A stretch of DNA of 28,540 bases from Novosphingobium sp. Its GTDB lineage: Bacteria; Pseudomonadota; Alphaproteobacteria; Sphingomonadales; Sphingomonadaceae. The position numbers and the translations under genes were made by a program. Below, piece after piece: positions 1 through 6,944 of this stretch (its first letter is position 1; every line of letters starts with the position of its first letter). The notes under the pieces were generated by a model. It did no database searches and was not told where the DNA came from. It saw nothing but the letters and a program-made list of their open reading frames with translations. The stretch covers positions 1-28,540 of the forward strand of contig JAIXYF010000290.1 in the NCBI GenBank assembly GCA_027490345.1, given 5' to 3'.

Positions 1-93
1 CGCCGCGAACACGGTGTCGACCAGCTTCTTGGCATCGGCCTTGGTGAGGCCCGCGCTGGCAGCAACGGCTTCGGCGAGTTCAGCAGTATTCAT
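1..93 (-). CDS. HU-family DNA-binding protein, N-terminal fragment
   Basis: The minus strand reads from an ATG at 93 off the left window edge, giving 31 residues that begin MNTAELAEAVAA and continue with AGLTKADAKKLVD. This is the characteristic N-terminal helix pair of bacterial HU/IHF nucleoid proteins, which dimerise and bend DNA. The full protein should be about 90 residues, so roughly two thirds lie outside the window. A GGAG sequence about 10 bases upstream of the ATG is a plausible ribosome binding site. It is a housekeeping gene and marks a chromosomal, probably core-genome, left flank. HU versus IHF cannot be settled from the N-terminus alone, but the sequence is closer to HU. Confidence 0.82.
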   Translation of the reverse strand, partial: MNTAELAEAVAASAGLTKADAKKLVDTVFAA

Positions 94-266
94 GATCCCA
101 ATTCTCCAACGGTTGGACGCGCCGGTTAGCTTGGCCCGCAGGCCGCGTCCAGCCTTGCGCGGGCAGAAAACGCTGGAATCCGGGGGGAATCGGAAGAAAA
201 CCAGCCTAAGCGGAGGCAAATCCGGTTGACTTGCGGTATCAGCGGCGCCTTGCCGCCGGGGCGGAA

Positions 267-1187
267 TCAGCCAGCCTGCCCTGCGGTGTCCCCCATCCGC
301 ACCAGCGCAGCGAGCGTTGCGGTAACCGGCGCGGCCAGCCCGGCTGCTGCTGCTGCCCGCACGATCTGGCCGTTGATCGCCTCGATCTCGGTCGCGCGCC
401 CGGCCAGCCGGTCCTGCAGCATCGAGGGTTTGTGCGCCTTGTGGTTGGCAAGTGCGAAGTCCGTTTTGGCCAGCAGACGGGCGCGGTCCATAGCAATGCC
501 CGAAGCGGCGGCGACGGCGATGGTCTCATCAATCACGGCCATGGCAATGCTGCGTCCGTCCGGCGTATCGAGCCCGCCGACCGGCACGTTGAGGATCGTG
601 GAGAGCGCATTGAGCGCGGCATTGAACGCCGCCTTTTCCCAAATCGCGGCCAGCACTGCGCCATCATGCTGCGCGCCCATGCCCGCAGCATTGAGCAGTC
701 CTACGGCGGCAATGGCTGCTGCCTCGCCCTCAGGCCGGAACGCGCCGAGCCAGACATGGCCTTCACCGTGCGCCGAAACACCGTTTGGGGGCGCGAAATC
801 GGCTGGCCAGTCGGTCACGCCTACCAGCACGTTCGCGGCTGGAAAGATTTCGGCGATGGCTTCGGCATTGCCAAGCCCGTTTTGCAGGGTGAGGGCGCAG
901 CAATTGCCATCGGCGAGGTGCGCGACCGAGGCGATGGCGGCGCGGCTGTGCATCGCCTTGGTGAACAGGATCACCAGATCGGCGCGGTCCGCTTCCCCCG
1001 CCAGGCAGGCCCCCACGCGCACGGCATGATCGCCGCTCGCATCGTGCAGGTGGATGCCTTCCTCGGCGATGCGGGCAATGCGTGCGCGGTCCACATCGAC
1101 CACCGTTACGTCAGCCCCTGCAAGGGCCAGGCGTGCTGCAAACAGGCAGCCCATCGCGCCTGCGCCAACTACGACCACTTTGTCCAT
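267..1187 (-). CDS. ketopantoate reductase-family dehydrogenase (possible D-2-hydroxyacid/mandelate dehydrogenase)
   Basis: This is a 306-residue protein of the ketopantoate reductase (PanE/ApbA) family, an NAD(P)-dependent 2-oxo acid / D-2-hydroxy acid oxidoreductase in the cytoplasm. The N-terminal Rossmann motif GAGAMG is at residues 8-13. LQNGLGN at 101-107 is the usual family motif. WEKAAFNAALN at 183-193 supplies the catalytic Lys185 and the conserved Asn189 and Asn193. SMLQD (255-259) and TEIEAING (266-273, Glu267) match the C-terminal substrate site. The start at 1187 places the Rossmann fold at the N-terminus; an upstream in-frame extension lacks homology-like character. The gene lies 61 bp after the lysR gene on the same strand. 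Because it neighbours a benzoylformate-decarboxylase-like gene, and known NAD-dependent D-mandelate dehydrogenases (Enterococcus) belong to this family, a 2-hydroxyacid dehydrogenase role is at least as likely as pantothenate synthesis. That role is inference. Confidence 0.85.
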   Translation of the reverse strand: MDKVVVVGAGAMGCLFAARLALAGADVTVVDVDRARIARIAEEGIHLHDASGDHAVRVGACLAGEADRADLVILFTKAMHSRAAIASVAHLADGNCCALTLQNGLGNAEAIAEIFPAANVLVGVTDWPADFAPPNGVSAHGEGHVWLGAFRPEGEAAAIAAVGLLNAAGMGAQHDGAVLAAIWEKAAFNAALNALSTILNVPVGGLDTPDGRSIAMAVIDETIAVAAASGIAMDRARLLAKTDFALANHKAHKPSMLQDRLAGRATEIEAINGQIVRAAAAAGLAAPVTATLAALVRMGDTAGQAG

Positions 1188-1248
1188 CACCGCCCCGCTC
1201 CCTTCGTGTGCATGTGTGCGCGAGTATCCCGGCCTGCCGCTGCTCCGG

Positions 1249-2142
1249 TCAAGCCTGCTGCAGCGGGAAATGTCGCACGAACTGGCACGCCGCATCGGGC
1301 AGGAGGCCGGAGCGGCGCCGATGCAGGATGAAGCGGCGGCCAATCGCCAGCTCGGGAATGGCAAGCCGCCGCATCGCGCCGCTGACGATATGCGGGGCGA
1401 GAAGGGGTTCGGGAAGCCAGCACAACAGATCGCTGCGCGCTGAAACGGCGATCATCGCTTCCAGCGAACTGCATTCGACGGCAATACGTGGGCTCGGCAG
1501 GCCGTGCTGCGCGATGATATCCTCAAATTGGGCGCGCGGAGAAAAAGCAAAGCCGGGCATCACCCAGCCATAGGCTAGCGCATCGGGCAGGGCCGGGCCA
1601 TCGCCGAGCGGGTGCCTGGCGGCGCAGAACACGGCAAAGGCATCCTCGTAGGCGCCAAGGCCGATGGCGGCCACATCGCGGTGCGCCAGCGGGCCAGAGC
1701 TGACTACGAGATCGACCCGGCGCGTAAGCAGCGCTTCCAGCAATTCGCCGTCGACGGCTTCGAGCATTTCGAACGAGAGCTGCGGGGTTTCGGCAAGGAC
1801 CCGCCCCGCCGTATCGGCCACAAGCGTGCGCATGACCGCTGCGACTGCGCCCACGCGCACCGTGCCGCGCCTCAGGCCGCCCAATGCGGCGAGTTCATCG
1901 CGCGCCGCCTGCATCTCGCCGATCAGGTGGCGTGCGCGCGGCAGCATGAGCTGGCCCGCCTCGGTCAGTGCCATGCCCTTGCCCCCGCGTTCGAACAGGC
2001 GGTGCCCGAGCCGGGCTTCCACCGTTTGAACCAGTCGGCTGAGCGAGGGCTGGGTGAGGTTCACCACGCGGGCGGCGCGGCCGAGGCTGCCGGTATCGGC
2101 AATGGCCAGAAAGGCGCGAAGCTGGCGTTCATCAAAATCCAT
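1249..2142 (-). CDS. LysR-family transcriptional regulator
   Basis: This 297-residue protein has a typical LysR layout. The N-terminal winged helix-turn-helix covers about residues 3-62, with LRAFLAIADTGSLGRAA, then NLTQPSLSRLVQTVEARLG and LFER. A periplasmic-binding-protein-like effector domain follows from about residue 90. The start at 2142 (MDFDERQLRAF) puts the HTH where the family has it; a much longer open frame upstream runs antisense through the neighbouring decarboxylase gene and is not real. The gene is divergent from the decarboxylase/dioxygenase cassette with 93 bp between start codons, the classical arrangement for a LysR protein controlling its divergent neighbour. The dehydrogenase gene follows 61 bp downstream, possibly in the same transcript. 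The effector is probably an aromatic or 2-oxo acid of the pathway (inference). Confidence 0.9.
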   Translation of the reverse strand: MDFDERQLRAFLAIADTGSLGRAARVVNLTQPSLSRLVQTVEARLGHRLFERGGKGMALTEAGQLMLPRARHLIGEMQAARDELAALGGLRRGTVRVGAVAAVMRTLVADTAGRVLAETPQLSFEMLEAVDGELLEALLTRRVDLVVSSGPLAHRDVAAIGLGAYEDAFAVFCAARHPLGDGPALPDALAYGWVMPGFAFSPRAQFEDIIAQHGLPSPRIAVECSSLEAMIAVSARSDLLCWLPEPLLAPHIVSGAMRRLAIPELAIGRRFILHRRRSGLLPDAACQFVRHFPLQQA

Positions 2143-2167
2143 GCGCCAAGCGTATGGCTTTGTCTGC

Positions 2168-2180
2168 ACAATGCAATTGT
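2168..2180. promoter_or_regulatory. candidate LysR operator in the divergent intergenic region
   Basis: Between the lysR start (2142) and the decarboxylase start (2236) lies the perfect inverted repeat ACAAT-GCA-ATTGT. Interrupted dyads of this kind in divergent promoters are typical LysR-type recognition sites. The position is close to the lysR start, which suits autoregulation plus activation of the divergent cassette. Binding is inference only. Confidence 0.4.
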
Positions 2181-2235
2181 CTTGCGGTGCCGCGCGGTTC
2201 ATTTCGGTGGCAATCAGCATACCCCGGGGGAAGCC

Positions 2236-3795
2236 ATGCCAACCGTCCGCACCGTTACCATCGATCTTCTGCGCGCGCTGGGGATGACCACGGTGTTCGG
2301 CAATCCCGGCTCCACCGAACTGCCGATGTTCCGCGATTTCCCGGTCGATTTCCGCTATGTGATGGGCCTGCAGGAAAGCGTGGTGCTGGGCATGGCCGAT
2401 GGCTATGCGCAAGGCACCGGGCGCGCCGCGATCGTCAATTTGCACAGCTCGGCCGGTGTGGGCCATGCGCTGGGCAATCTGTTTACCGCCTACAAGAACC
2501 AGACTCCGCTGGTGGTGACGGCGGGGCAGCAGGCGCGCTCGATCCTGCCCTACGAGCCGTTTCTTTTTGCCGAGCGCGCGGCGGAGTTTCCGCGCCCGTT
2601 CGTCAAGTGGTCGTGCGAACCAGCGCGCGCAGAGGATGTGCCCGCCGCTATTCACCGCGCCTGGCTCGTGGCGATGGAGCCGCCGTGCGGGCCGACCTTC
2701 GTTTCGATCCCCATCGACGATTGGGACCGCGACTGCGCGCCCTTCACGCCGCGCACCGTCCATGCAGCACGCGGGGCGGATGCTGACGCGCTGGCCGCTT
2801 GCGCGCGCGCGCTGGCGCATGCGGAGCGGCCTGCCATCGTGGTCGCCGCAGGGGCGGCGCGCGATAATGCGTGGGATGAAGTGATCGCGCTGGCGGAGCG
2901 GCATCAGGCGTCGGTCTGGGTCGCCCCAATGTCCGCCCGGTGCAGCTTCCCCGAAAACCACCCGCTGTTTGCCGGGTTCCTCACCGCCGGGCGTGAGGCA
3001 ATTGTGGCGGCGCTTTCCGGCCATGATTTCGTGCTCGCGCTGGGCGGGCCGATGAACCTCTACCATGTCGAAGGACACGGGCCGCATGTGCCGGATGGCT
3101 GCGAGGTCTGGCTGATCGGCGACAATCATGTCCACGCTGCATGGGCGCCTGCGGGCACCGCCATCGTGGCCGGATGCAAGGCTGCGGCGGCAGCGCTGCT
3201 GGCGCAAGCGGGCAGCCTGCAGCGCGCCGCACCCGCGCCGCGCGCAGCCGCGCAAGTGCCGACCACGGGCGATGCTATGACCGACGCCTATGTCTTGAGC
3301 CGCCTTGCCGCCTTGCGTGCGCCGGATAGCGTGATTGTGGAGGAAGCGCCCTCCAGCCGAGGGCCGATGCACGATTATCTGCCGATCCTGCGCAAGGATA
3401 CGTTCTACACCACCGCCAGTGGCGGGCTGGGCCACGGCCTGCCAGCGGCCATCGGCCTGGCCATGGCGCGCCCGCACGACAAGGTGATTGCGCTGCTGGG
3501 CGATGGTTCGGCGATGTATGCGATTCAGGGGCTGCACGCAGCGGCGCAGCATGGGCTGGCGGTCAGCTTCGTTATCCTGAAAAACAACCGCTATGAAGCA
3601 CTGCACCACTTCGGCCGCATCTTCGGGATGCAGGAATTGGTCGGCACCACCTTTCCCGAACTGGATTTCTGCAAGCTGGCCGAGGGCCACGGGGTGGCAG
3701 CGCGCCGGGCCGATGATGCCAGATCGCTCGATGCAGCGCTGGCATGGTCGCTGGCCGCATCCGGCCCCACGCTGGTAGAGGCGGTGGTGGCATGA
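2236..3795 (+). CDS. benzoylformate decarboxylase-like ThDP-dependent enzyme
   Basis: This 519-residue thiamine-diphosphate enzyme most resembles benzoylformate decarboxylase (MdlC, about 528 residues), which converts an aromatic 2-oxo acid to the aldehyde plus CO2. The catalytic set is visible: Ser26 in NPGSTE, the cofactor-activating Glu47 in LQESVV, His70 in NLHSSAG, and a later His277 in LYHVEGH at the position of BFD His281. The ThDP-binding motif GDGS (422-425) ends with NN at 450-451. The ATG at 2236 follows a purine-rich GGGGGAAG stretch; an in-frame extension further upstream is antisense to lysR. The stop overlaps the next start (ATGA), so it is translationally coupled to the dioxygenase alpha subunit. 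Other ThDP decarboxylases or lyases are possible, but the Ser/His/His pattern favours BFD. A C-C ligating (carboligase) activity is also known in this family. Confidence 0.85.
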   Translation: MPTVRTVTIDLLRALGMTTVFGNPGSTELPMFRDFPVDFRYVMGLQESVVLGMADGYAQGTGRAAIVNLHSSAGVGHALGNLFTAYKNQTPLVVTAGQQARSILPYEPFLFAERAAEFPRPFVKWSCEPARAEDVPAAIHRAWLVAMEPPCGPTFVSIPIDDWDRDCAPFTPRTVHAARGADADALAACARALAHAERPAIVVAAGAARDNAWDEVIALAERHQASVWVAPMSARCSFPENHPLFAGFLTAGREAIVAALSGHDFVLALGGPMNLYHVEGHGPHVPDGCEVWLIGDNHVHAAWAPAGTAIVAGCKAAAAALLAQAGSLQRAAPAPRAAAQVPTTGDAMTDAYVLSRLAALRAPDSVIVEEAPSSRGPMHDYLPILRKDTFYTTASGGLGHGLPAAIGLAMARPHDKVIALLGDGSAMYAIQGLHAAAQHGLAVSFVILKNNRYEALHHFGRIFGMQELVGTTFPELDFCKLAEGHGVAARRADDARSLDAALAWSLAASGPTLVEAVVA

Positions 3796-5135
3796 GCCTC
3801 AAGATATCGGATCTGATCGACGACCGTCCCGAAGAGGGCGTGTTCCGCGTCAACCGCGCGATCTTCACCGATGCGGCGGTGTTCGAGGCGGAAATGCGCA
3901 CGCTATTCGAAGGCGGGTGGATCTTTCTGGGTCTGGAGAGCCAGGCGCCGGGGCCGCACGACTATTTCACCACCTTTGCCGGGCGAGTGCCGGTGCTGGT
4001 GCAGCGCGACGAGGCCGGCACTTTGCGCGGCTTCCTCAATTCCTGCCCGCACAAGGGCGCACGGATCGCCCAGCTGCGGCAGGGCACCGCGCGGCTCCAT
4101 GTGTGCCCCTATCACAGCTGGAGCTTTGACAGCGCGGGCCGCAACAAGGCGGTGAAGTGGAAGGCCGCGGGCTGTTATTCGCAAAGCTTTGACCGCGATG
4201 ACCACGGCCTTGCGCCGCTGCCGCGCTTTGCCAACCATCGCGGTTTCCTCTTCGGCAGCCTTGTGGCTGATGTTCCGCCGCTGGCCGATTATCTGGGCGA
4301 GGCGGGCAAGCTGCTCGATCTGGTGGCCGATCAGAGCGACGAGGGGCTGGAACTGGTGCCGGGGCAGGTGACCTTCACGTTCGAGGCGAACTGGAAGCTG
4401 CAGCTCGAAAACTGCTCGGATGCCTATCATTTCACCTCCGCACATCCCTCCTACATCCGCGTACTGGAGCGGCGGCAGCAGGACATGAGCGAGAGCGTGG
4501 TCGCCTCGGTGTGGGAAAACAGCGACTACTGGAAGGAAGACACCAAGGGCGTGGGCGGGGGCAGCTTCACCTTTGCCCATGGCCACGTGCTCAACTGGGG
4601 CGTGTTTGGCGTGACGCCGGCGATTCCGCTTTATGAACGCGCGGGCGAACTGGCCGAGCGCCACGGCGAGGGCAAGCGCGACTGGATGTTCAACATGCGC
4701 AACCTGACGATCTTTCCCAACCTGCAAGTGGCGGAAAACGCATCGAGCCAGCTGCGCGTGATCCGCCCGCTGACGCCGGGCCTGACGGAAATGCGCACCT
4801 GGTGCATCGCGCCCAAGGGCGAAAGCGCTGCCGCGCGCCGCCAGCGCATCCGCCAGTATGAGGATTTTTTCAATCCCACCGGCATGGCGACGCCGGACGA
4901 CACCATTTCCTATGAGAACTGCCAGATCGGCTATGCCGCGACGGCCGCGCCGTGGCTGCAAGGCTATGCGCGGGGAATGACCGCGAGCGCGGCGGGCGGC
5001 AACCGCTTTGCCGACCGCATCGACCTTTACCCCGAACGCAGCGTGCTGGCGGATTCGCAGCTCTGCGACGAGACGCTCTATCACAGCTATTACCGCGCAT
5101 GGGCGCAGCGCATGGCCGGGGCGTTTGGCGCATGA
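3792..5135 (+). CDS. ring-hydroxylating dioxygenase large (alpha) subunit, BenA/XylX-like
   Basis: This 447-residue Rieske non-haem iron oxygenase alpha subunit is close in length and layout to benzoate/toluate 1,2-dioxygenase. The Rieske cluster ligands are Cys85/His87 (CPH) and Cys105/His108 (CPYH). The mononuclear iron region is CSDAYHFTSAH, with bridging Asp210 and ligands His213 and His218. QYEDFFNPTGMATPDD near the C-terminus is strongly BenA-like. The third iron ligand, normally Asp in FPN...D...SQ(I/L)RV, appears here as Glu315 in FPNLQVAENASSQ (see findings). The start overlaps the decarboxylase stop (ATGA) and the stop overlaps the beta subunit start (ATGA), giving a strictly coupled cassette. 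The electron-transfer reductase is not encoded nearby. The substrate is probably an aromatic carboxylate (inference). Confidence 0.9.
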   Translation: MSLKISDLIDDRPEEGVFRVNRAIFTDAAVFEAEMRTLFEGGWIFLGLESQAPGPHDYFTTFAGRVPVLVQRDEAGTLRGFLNSCPHKGARIAQLRQGTARLHVCPYHSWSFDSAGRNKAVKWKAAGCYSQSFDRDDHGLAPLPRFANHRGFLFGSLVADVPPLADYLGEAGKLLDLVADQSDEGLELVPGQVTFTFEANWKLQLENCSDAYHFTSAHPSYIRVLERRQQDMSESVVASVWENSDYWKEDTKGVGGGSFTFAHGHVLNWGVFGVTPAIPLYERAGELAERHGEGKRDWMFNMRNLTIFPNLQVAENASSQLRVIRPLTPGLTEMRTWCIAPKGESAAARRQRIRQYEDFFNPTGMATPDDTISYENCQIGYAATAAPWLQGYARGMTASAAGGNRFADRIDLYPERSVLADSQLCDETLYHSYYRAWAQRMAGAFGA

Positions 5136-5632
5136 GCGCGGTGCTGACGATCCGCGAAGCAGAAGAGCTGCTCTACCGCGAGGCGCTGCTGATCGACAGC
5201 GGCCGGTTTGCCGAGTGGCTGGAGCTGTTCACGCCGGACGCCGAATTCTGGATGCCGGCCTGGCGCGACGAGACGACGCCGACTGAAGACCCGGAACGCG
5301 AGCTATCGCTGATCTACTACAAGGGCCGCCGCAATCTGGAGGACCGCGTGATGCGGCTCACCTCCGGCCTCTCCACCGCCTCATCGCCCCTGCCGCGCAC
5401 GGTGCATCAGGTGACGAACGTGCTGGTAACCAGCGCCGGCGGCGATACAGGCGAAGTCTCTGCCGCGTTCACGTGCCACCGCTTCGATGTGCGGATGGAC
5501 CGCACACACTGCTTTTTCGGGCGCTATGAATACCGGCTTGTGCAAGCGGGCGGCTTGTGGCGGATCGCGCGCAAGAAGATCCTGCTGCTGAACGATACAG
5601 TGCCCACGGTGCTTGATATCACGGCGATCTGA
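5132..5632 (+). CDS. ring-hydroxylating dioxygenase small (beta) subunit, BenB/XylY-like
   Basis: This 166-residue protein has the expected size for benzoate/toluate-type dioxygenase beta subunits, an alpha+beta barrel of the NTF2-like fold that packs against the alpha subunit in an (alpha-beta)3 hexamer. Supporting segments are EAEELLYREALLIDSGRF near the start, FTPDAEFWMPAW in the middle, and FFGRYEYRLV followed by WRIARKKILLLND at the C-terminus, which is the usual ending of this family. The start codon overlaps the alpha subunit stop by ATGA. It is the last gene of the cassette; a loosely coded region follows. Confidence 0.88.
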   Translation: MSAVLTIREAEELLYREALLIDSGRFAEWLELFTPDAEFWMPAWRDETTPTEDPERELSLIYYKGRRNLEDRVMRLTSGLSTASSPLPRTVHQVTNVLVTSAGGDTGEVSAAFTCHRFDVRMDRTHCFFGRYEYRLVQAGGLWRIARKKILLLNDTVPTVLDITAI

Positions 5633-5722
5633 CCCGGCCGCGCGAGAACGGGCATTGCCATCCGCGGGTCTGCGAAGATGCCCCTAGGGCACGGATTTCG
5701 GCGATGCGGGCGGCTTTGGCAT

Positions 5723-5851
5723 CTAGCGGAAGCCGCAGCATGGGCAGGGCTCATGGCGGGTTTCAGGATGGCCGGAATCAGACCAGACCTGGCCACAGCG
5801 CGCGCAGGTGAAGGGAAAGAGCAAGCGCCAGATCCGGCCCGCCATGATCAT
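5723..5851 (-). CDS. 42-residue zinc-ribbon-like small protein
   Basis: The minus strand encodes MIMAGRIWRLLFPF followed by a four-cysteine pattern: CARC (16-19), a 16-residue spacer, and CPCCG (36-40), ending at TAG. The paired CxxC and CPxC knuckles are those of a zinc ribbon. An AGGGG sequence lies about eight bases upstream of the ATG at 5851; a second in-frame ATG is at 5845. I cannot name a family. It could be a genuine small metal-binding protein, a rubredoxin-like fragment, or chance, but two intact cysteine knuckles in so short an ORF are unlikely by accident. It has no same-strand partner nearby. Confidence 0.45.
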   Translation of the reverse strand: MIMAGRIWRLLFPFTCARCGQVWSDSGHPETRHEPCPCCGFR

Positions 5852-6022
5852 ACCGCCGCCCCTACGTGGATGGCGCCGTGCGCGGCGGCGGCTACCGTCT
5901 CGGCAATGACTCGCCTTGGCTCTAGCTGGAAACCGGCAGCCTGAATTTCGAGAACTTGGTTTTGGTGGGCTTGGTCAGTCGTGCTGACCCGGCAATATGC
6001 AAACACTCGTAACGTGGCGCAC

Positions 6023-6060
6023 CTGTATCGAAAATAAGATCAAGCCAATTCTCGATACAG
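6023..6060. repeat. perfect 9-bp inverted repeat with 20-base spacer
   Basis: CTGTATCGA at 6023-6031 is matched by TCGATACAG at 6052-6060. The arms are perfectly complementary and the intervening 20 bases are A/T-rich. It lies just downstream of the minus-strand nuclease-like gene (stop at 6152). It could form a hairpin in that gene's 3' untranslated region or serve as a protein-binding site. There is no adjacent T-run, so a canonical intrinsic terminator is not supported. Confidence 0.5.
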
Positions 6061-6151
6061 TGGATTTCGTTAGATCGAAAACGACCGTTTGGAATACATT
6101 TGGTTGAATCTAATCGTCATCGGCTGAGTGGAAATGCTTTTGCGAAGCCAG

Positions 6152-6919
6152 TTATTTATCAAGTCGTGCTTTCAACGCGCTCGCATGTATTTTGGTTTCG
6201 GGATCCGTCCATTGCGATAGCCAAGCCCGATAGCTGGAGCTGGCGAACTGCACCTCGTCGCCTGCGACGGCGCTGGCAAAGGTCGCGATCTCTTCACGAT
6301 GAAGCGAAATCTGGCACTGGGGGATGGGTTTGCCGGCTCGGCTGCGCGGCTCGTCGTAGATATAACAGAGCAGGGGGCGCTTCCCCAGACGCCGCGCGTC
6401 TGTGACGATGCCGTAGGCGTGCTTGACGAGCTGCACGGCATCGAGGTGCTGGAAAGCCAGTTCCCCGGACTGGAGTGCGATCCGCATTCTGTCGAAACGC
6501 GCCATGTTATCGCCCCAGACAGGCCGCTCATAGGTCGCTGAGAACGAGCCTGCCTTAGCGTCCCGAAAGGGTTCGTGCCGCTTTGACTCGATGCCGATCA
6601 GATGGGTTGAGGTGTTCACGGCAGCATCCAGCCACGGATGGCGGCCACCGGCCCAAGGGAAGCGGGCGCAGTATTCGACCTCTACCTTCTCGGCTGCGCC
6701 TGCGTCTTCGGTGCCGGGGAGGGGAGGAAAAAGCGCACGCGACGGGATGAACCAGCCAAACGCATTGACGGCGAGCGCCGCCGAGCTTTCGGGATGGGCC
6801 AGTTTGCCCGATGCAACCTCGTTGTCGCCCGAAGCTTCGAGCCGATGAAGGATGTGTTCGGCTGGAACACCGGGGAGGAACAAGTCAGACGGAGGGCGGC
6901 TAGAAAATGGCTTAAACAA
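6152..6919 (-). CDS. putative PD-(D/E)XK nuclease-like protein of unknown function
   Basis: This 255-residue protein is not assigned to a named family. The central segment LDAAV...LIGIESKR has Asp98, Glu111 and Lys113 in the D-(x)n-ExK arrangement of the PD-(D/E)XK nuclease core, set in a predicted beta-strand context. Further features are a conserved-looking FQHLDAVQLVKHAYGI helix (156-171) and a strand PLLCYIYDEP (182-191). No methyltransferase or specificity partner is nearby, so this is an orphan. No ATG is available at the front; the only start in frame before an upstream stop is TTG at 6919, 25 bases after the BVMO1 stop and next to a run of eight A on the plus strand. A homopolymer frameshift at the N-terminus is therefore possible. 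Role in defence, repair or as a mobile-element remnant is unknown. Confidence 0.6.
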   Translation of the reverse strand: MFKPFSSRPPSDLFLPGVPAEHILHRLEASGDNEVASGKLAHPESSAALAVNAFGWFIPSRALFPPLPGTEDAGAAEKVEVEYCARFPWAGGRHPWLDAAVNTSTHLIGIESKRHEPFRDAKAGSFSATYERPVWGDNMARFDRMRIALQSGELAFQHLDAVQLVKHAYGIVTDARRLGKRPLLCYIYDEPRSRAGKPIPQCQISLHREEIATFASAVAGDEVQFASSSYRAWLSQWTDPETKIHASALKARLDK

Positions 6920-6944
6920 ATGTAAAAAAAATGGGAATTCTCAT

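Larger units (their letters stand above)
5633..6151. other. 519-bp junction without a large gene
   Basis: This stretch separates the dioxygenase cassette from the nuclease-like gene. It contains a small minus-strand zinc-ribbon-like ORF (5723-5851) and a 9-bp inverted repeat (6023-6060). The right part (about 5945-6151) is visibly richer in A/T than the coding regions. Longer open frames here on the plus strand have no recognisable features. I see no tRNA cloverleaf, transposase or attachment-site duplication. Confidence 0.6.

Noticed and set aside
245..260. Possible terminator hairpin after the KPR-family gene
   Set aside because: Only a 5-bp stem with a 6-base loop and no T-run on the transcript strand; too weak to call.
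1612..2235. In-frame upstream extension of the decarboxylase
   Set aside because: It is antisense to lysR and the ThDP enzyme fold begins at 2236, where Ser26, Glu47 and His70 fall at the same numbers as in benzoylformate decarboxylase.
1249..3690. Very long minus-strand open frame (over 800 codons) extending upstream of the LysR protein
   Set aside because: The extension is antisense to the decarboxylase gene, is Arg/His-rich without domain character, and the LysR HTH begins at the ATG at 2142.
3903..5084. 393-codon minus-strand open frame opposite the dioxygenase alpha subunit
   Set aside because: Low-complexity His/Arg/Ala composition, typical antisense shadow in GC-rich DNA; the plus strand has intact Rieske motifs.
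5678..5944. 88-codon plus-strand frame in the junction
   Set aside because: No ribosome site or recognisable motif; the opposite strand carries the better supported cysteine-knuckle ORF.
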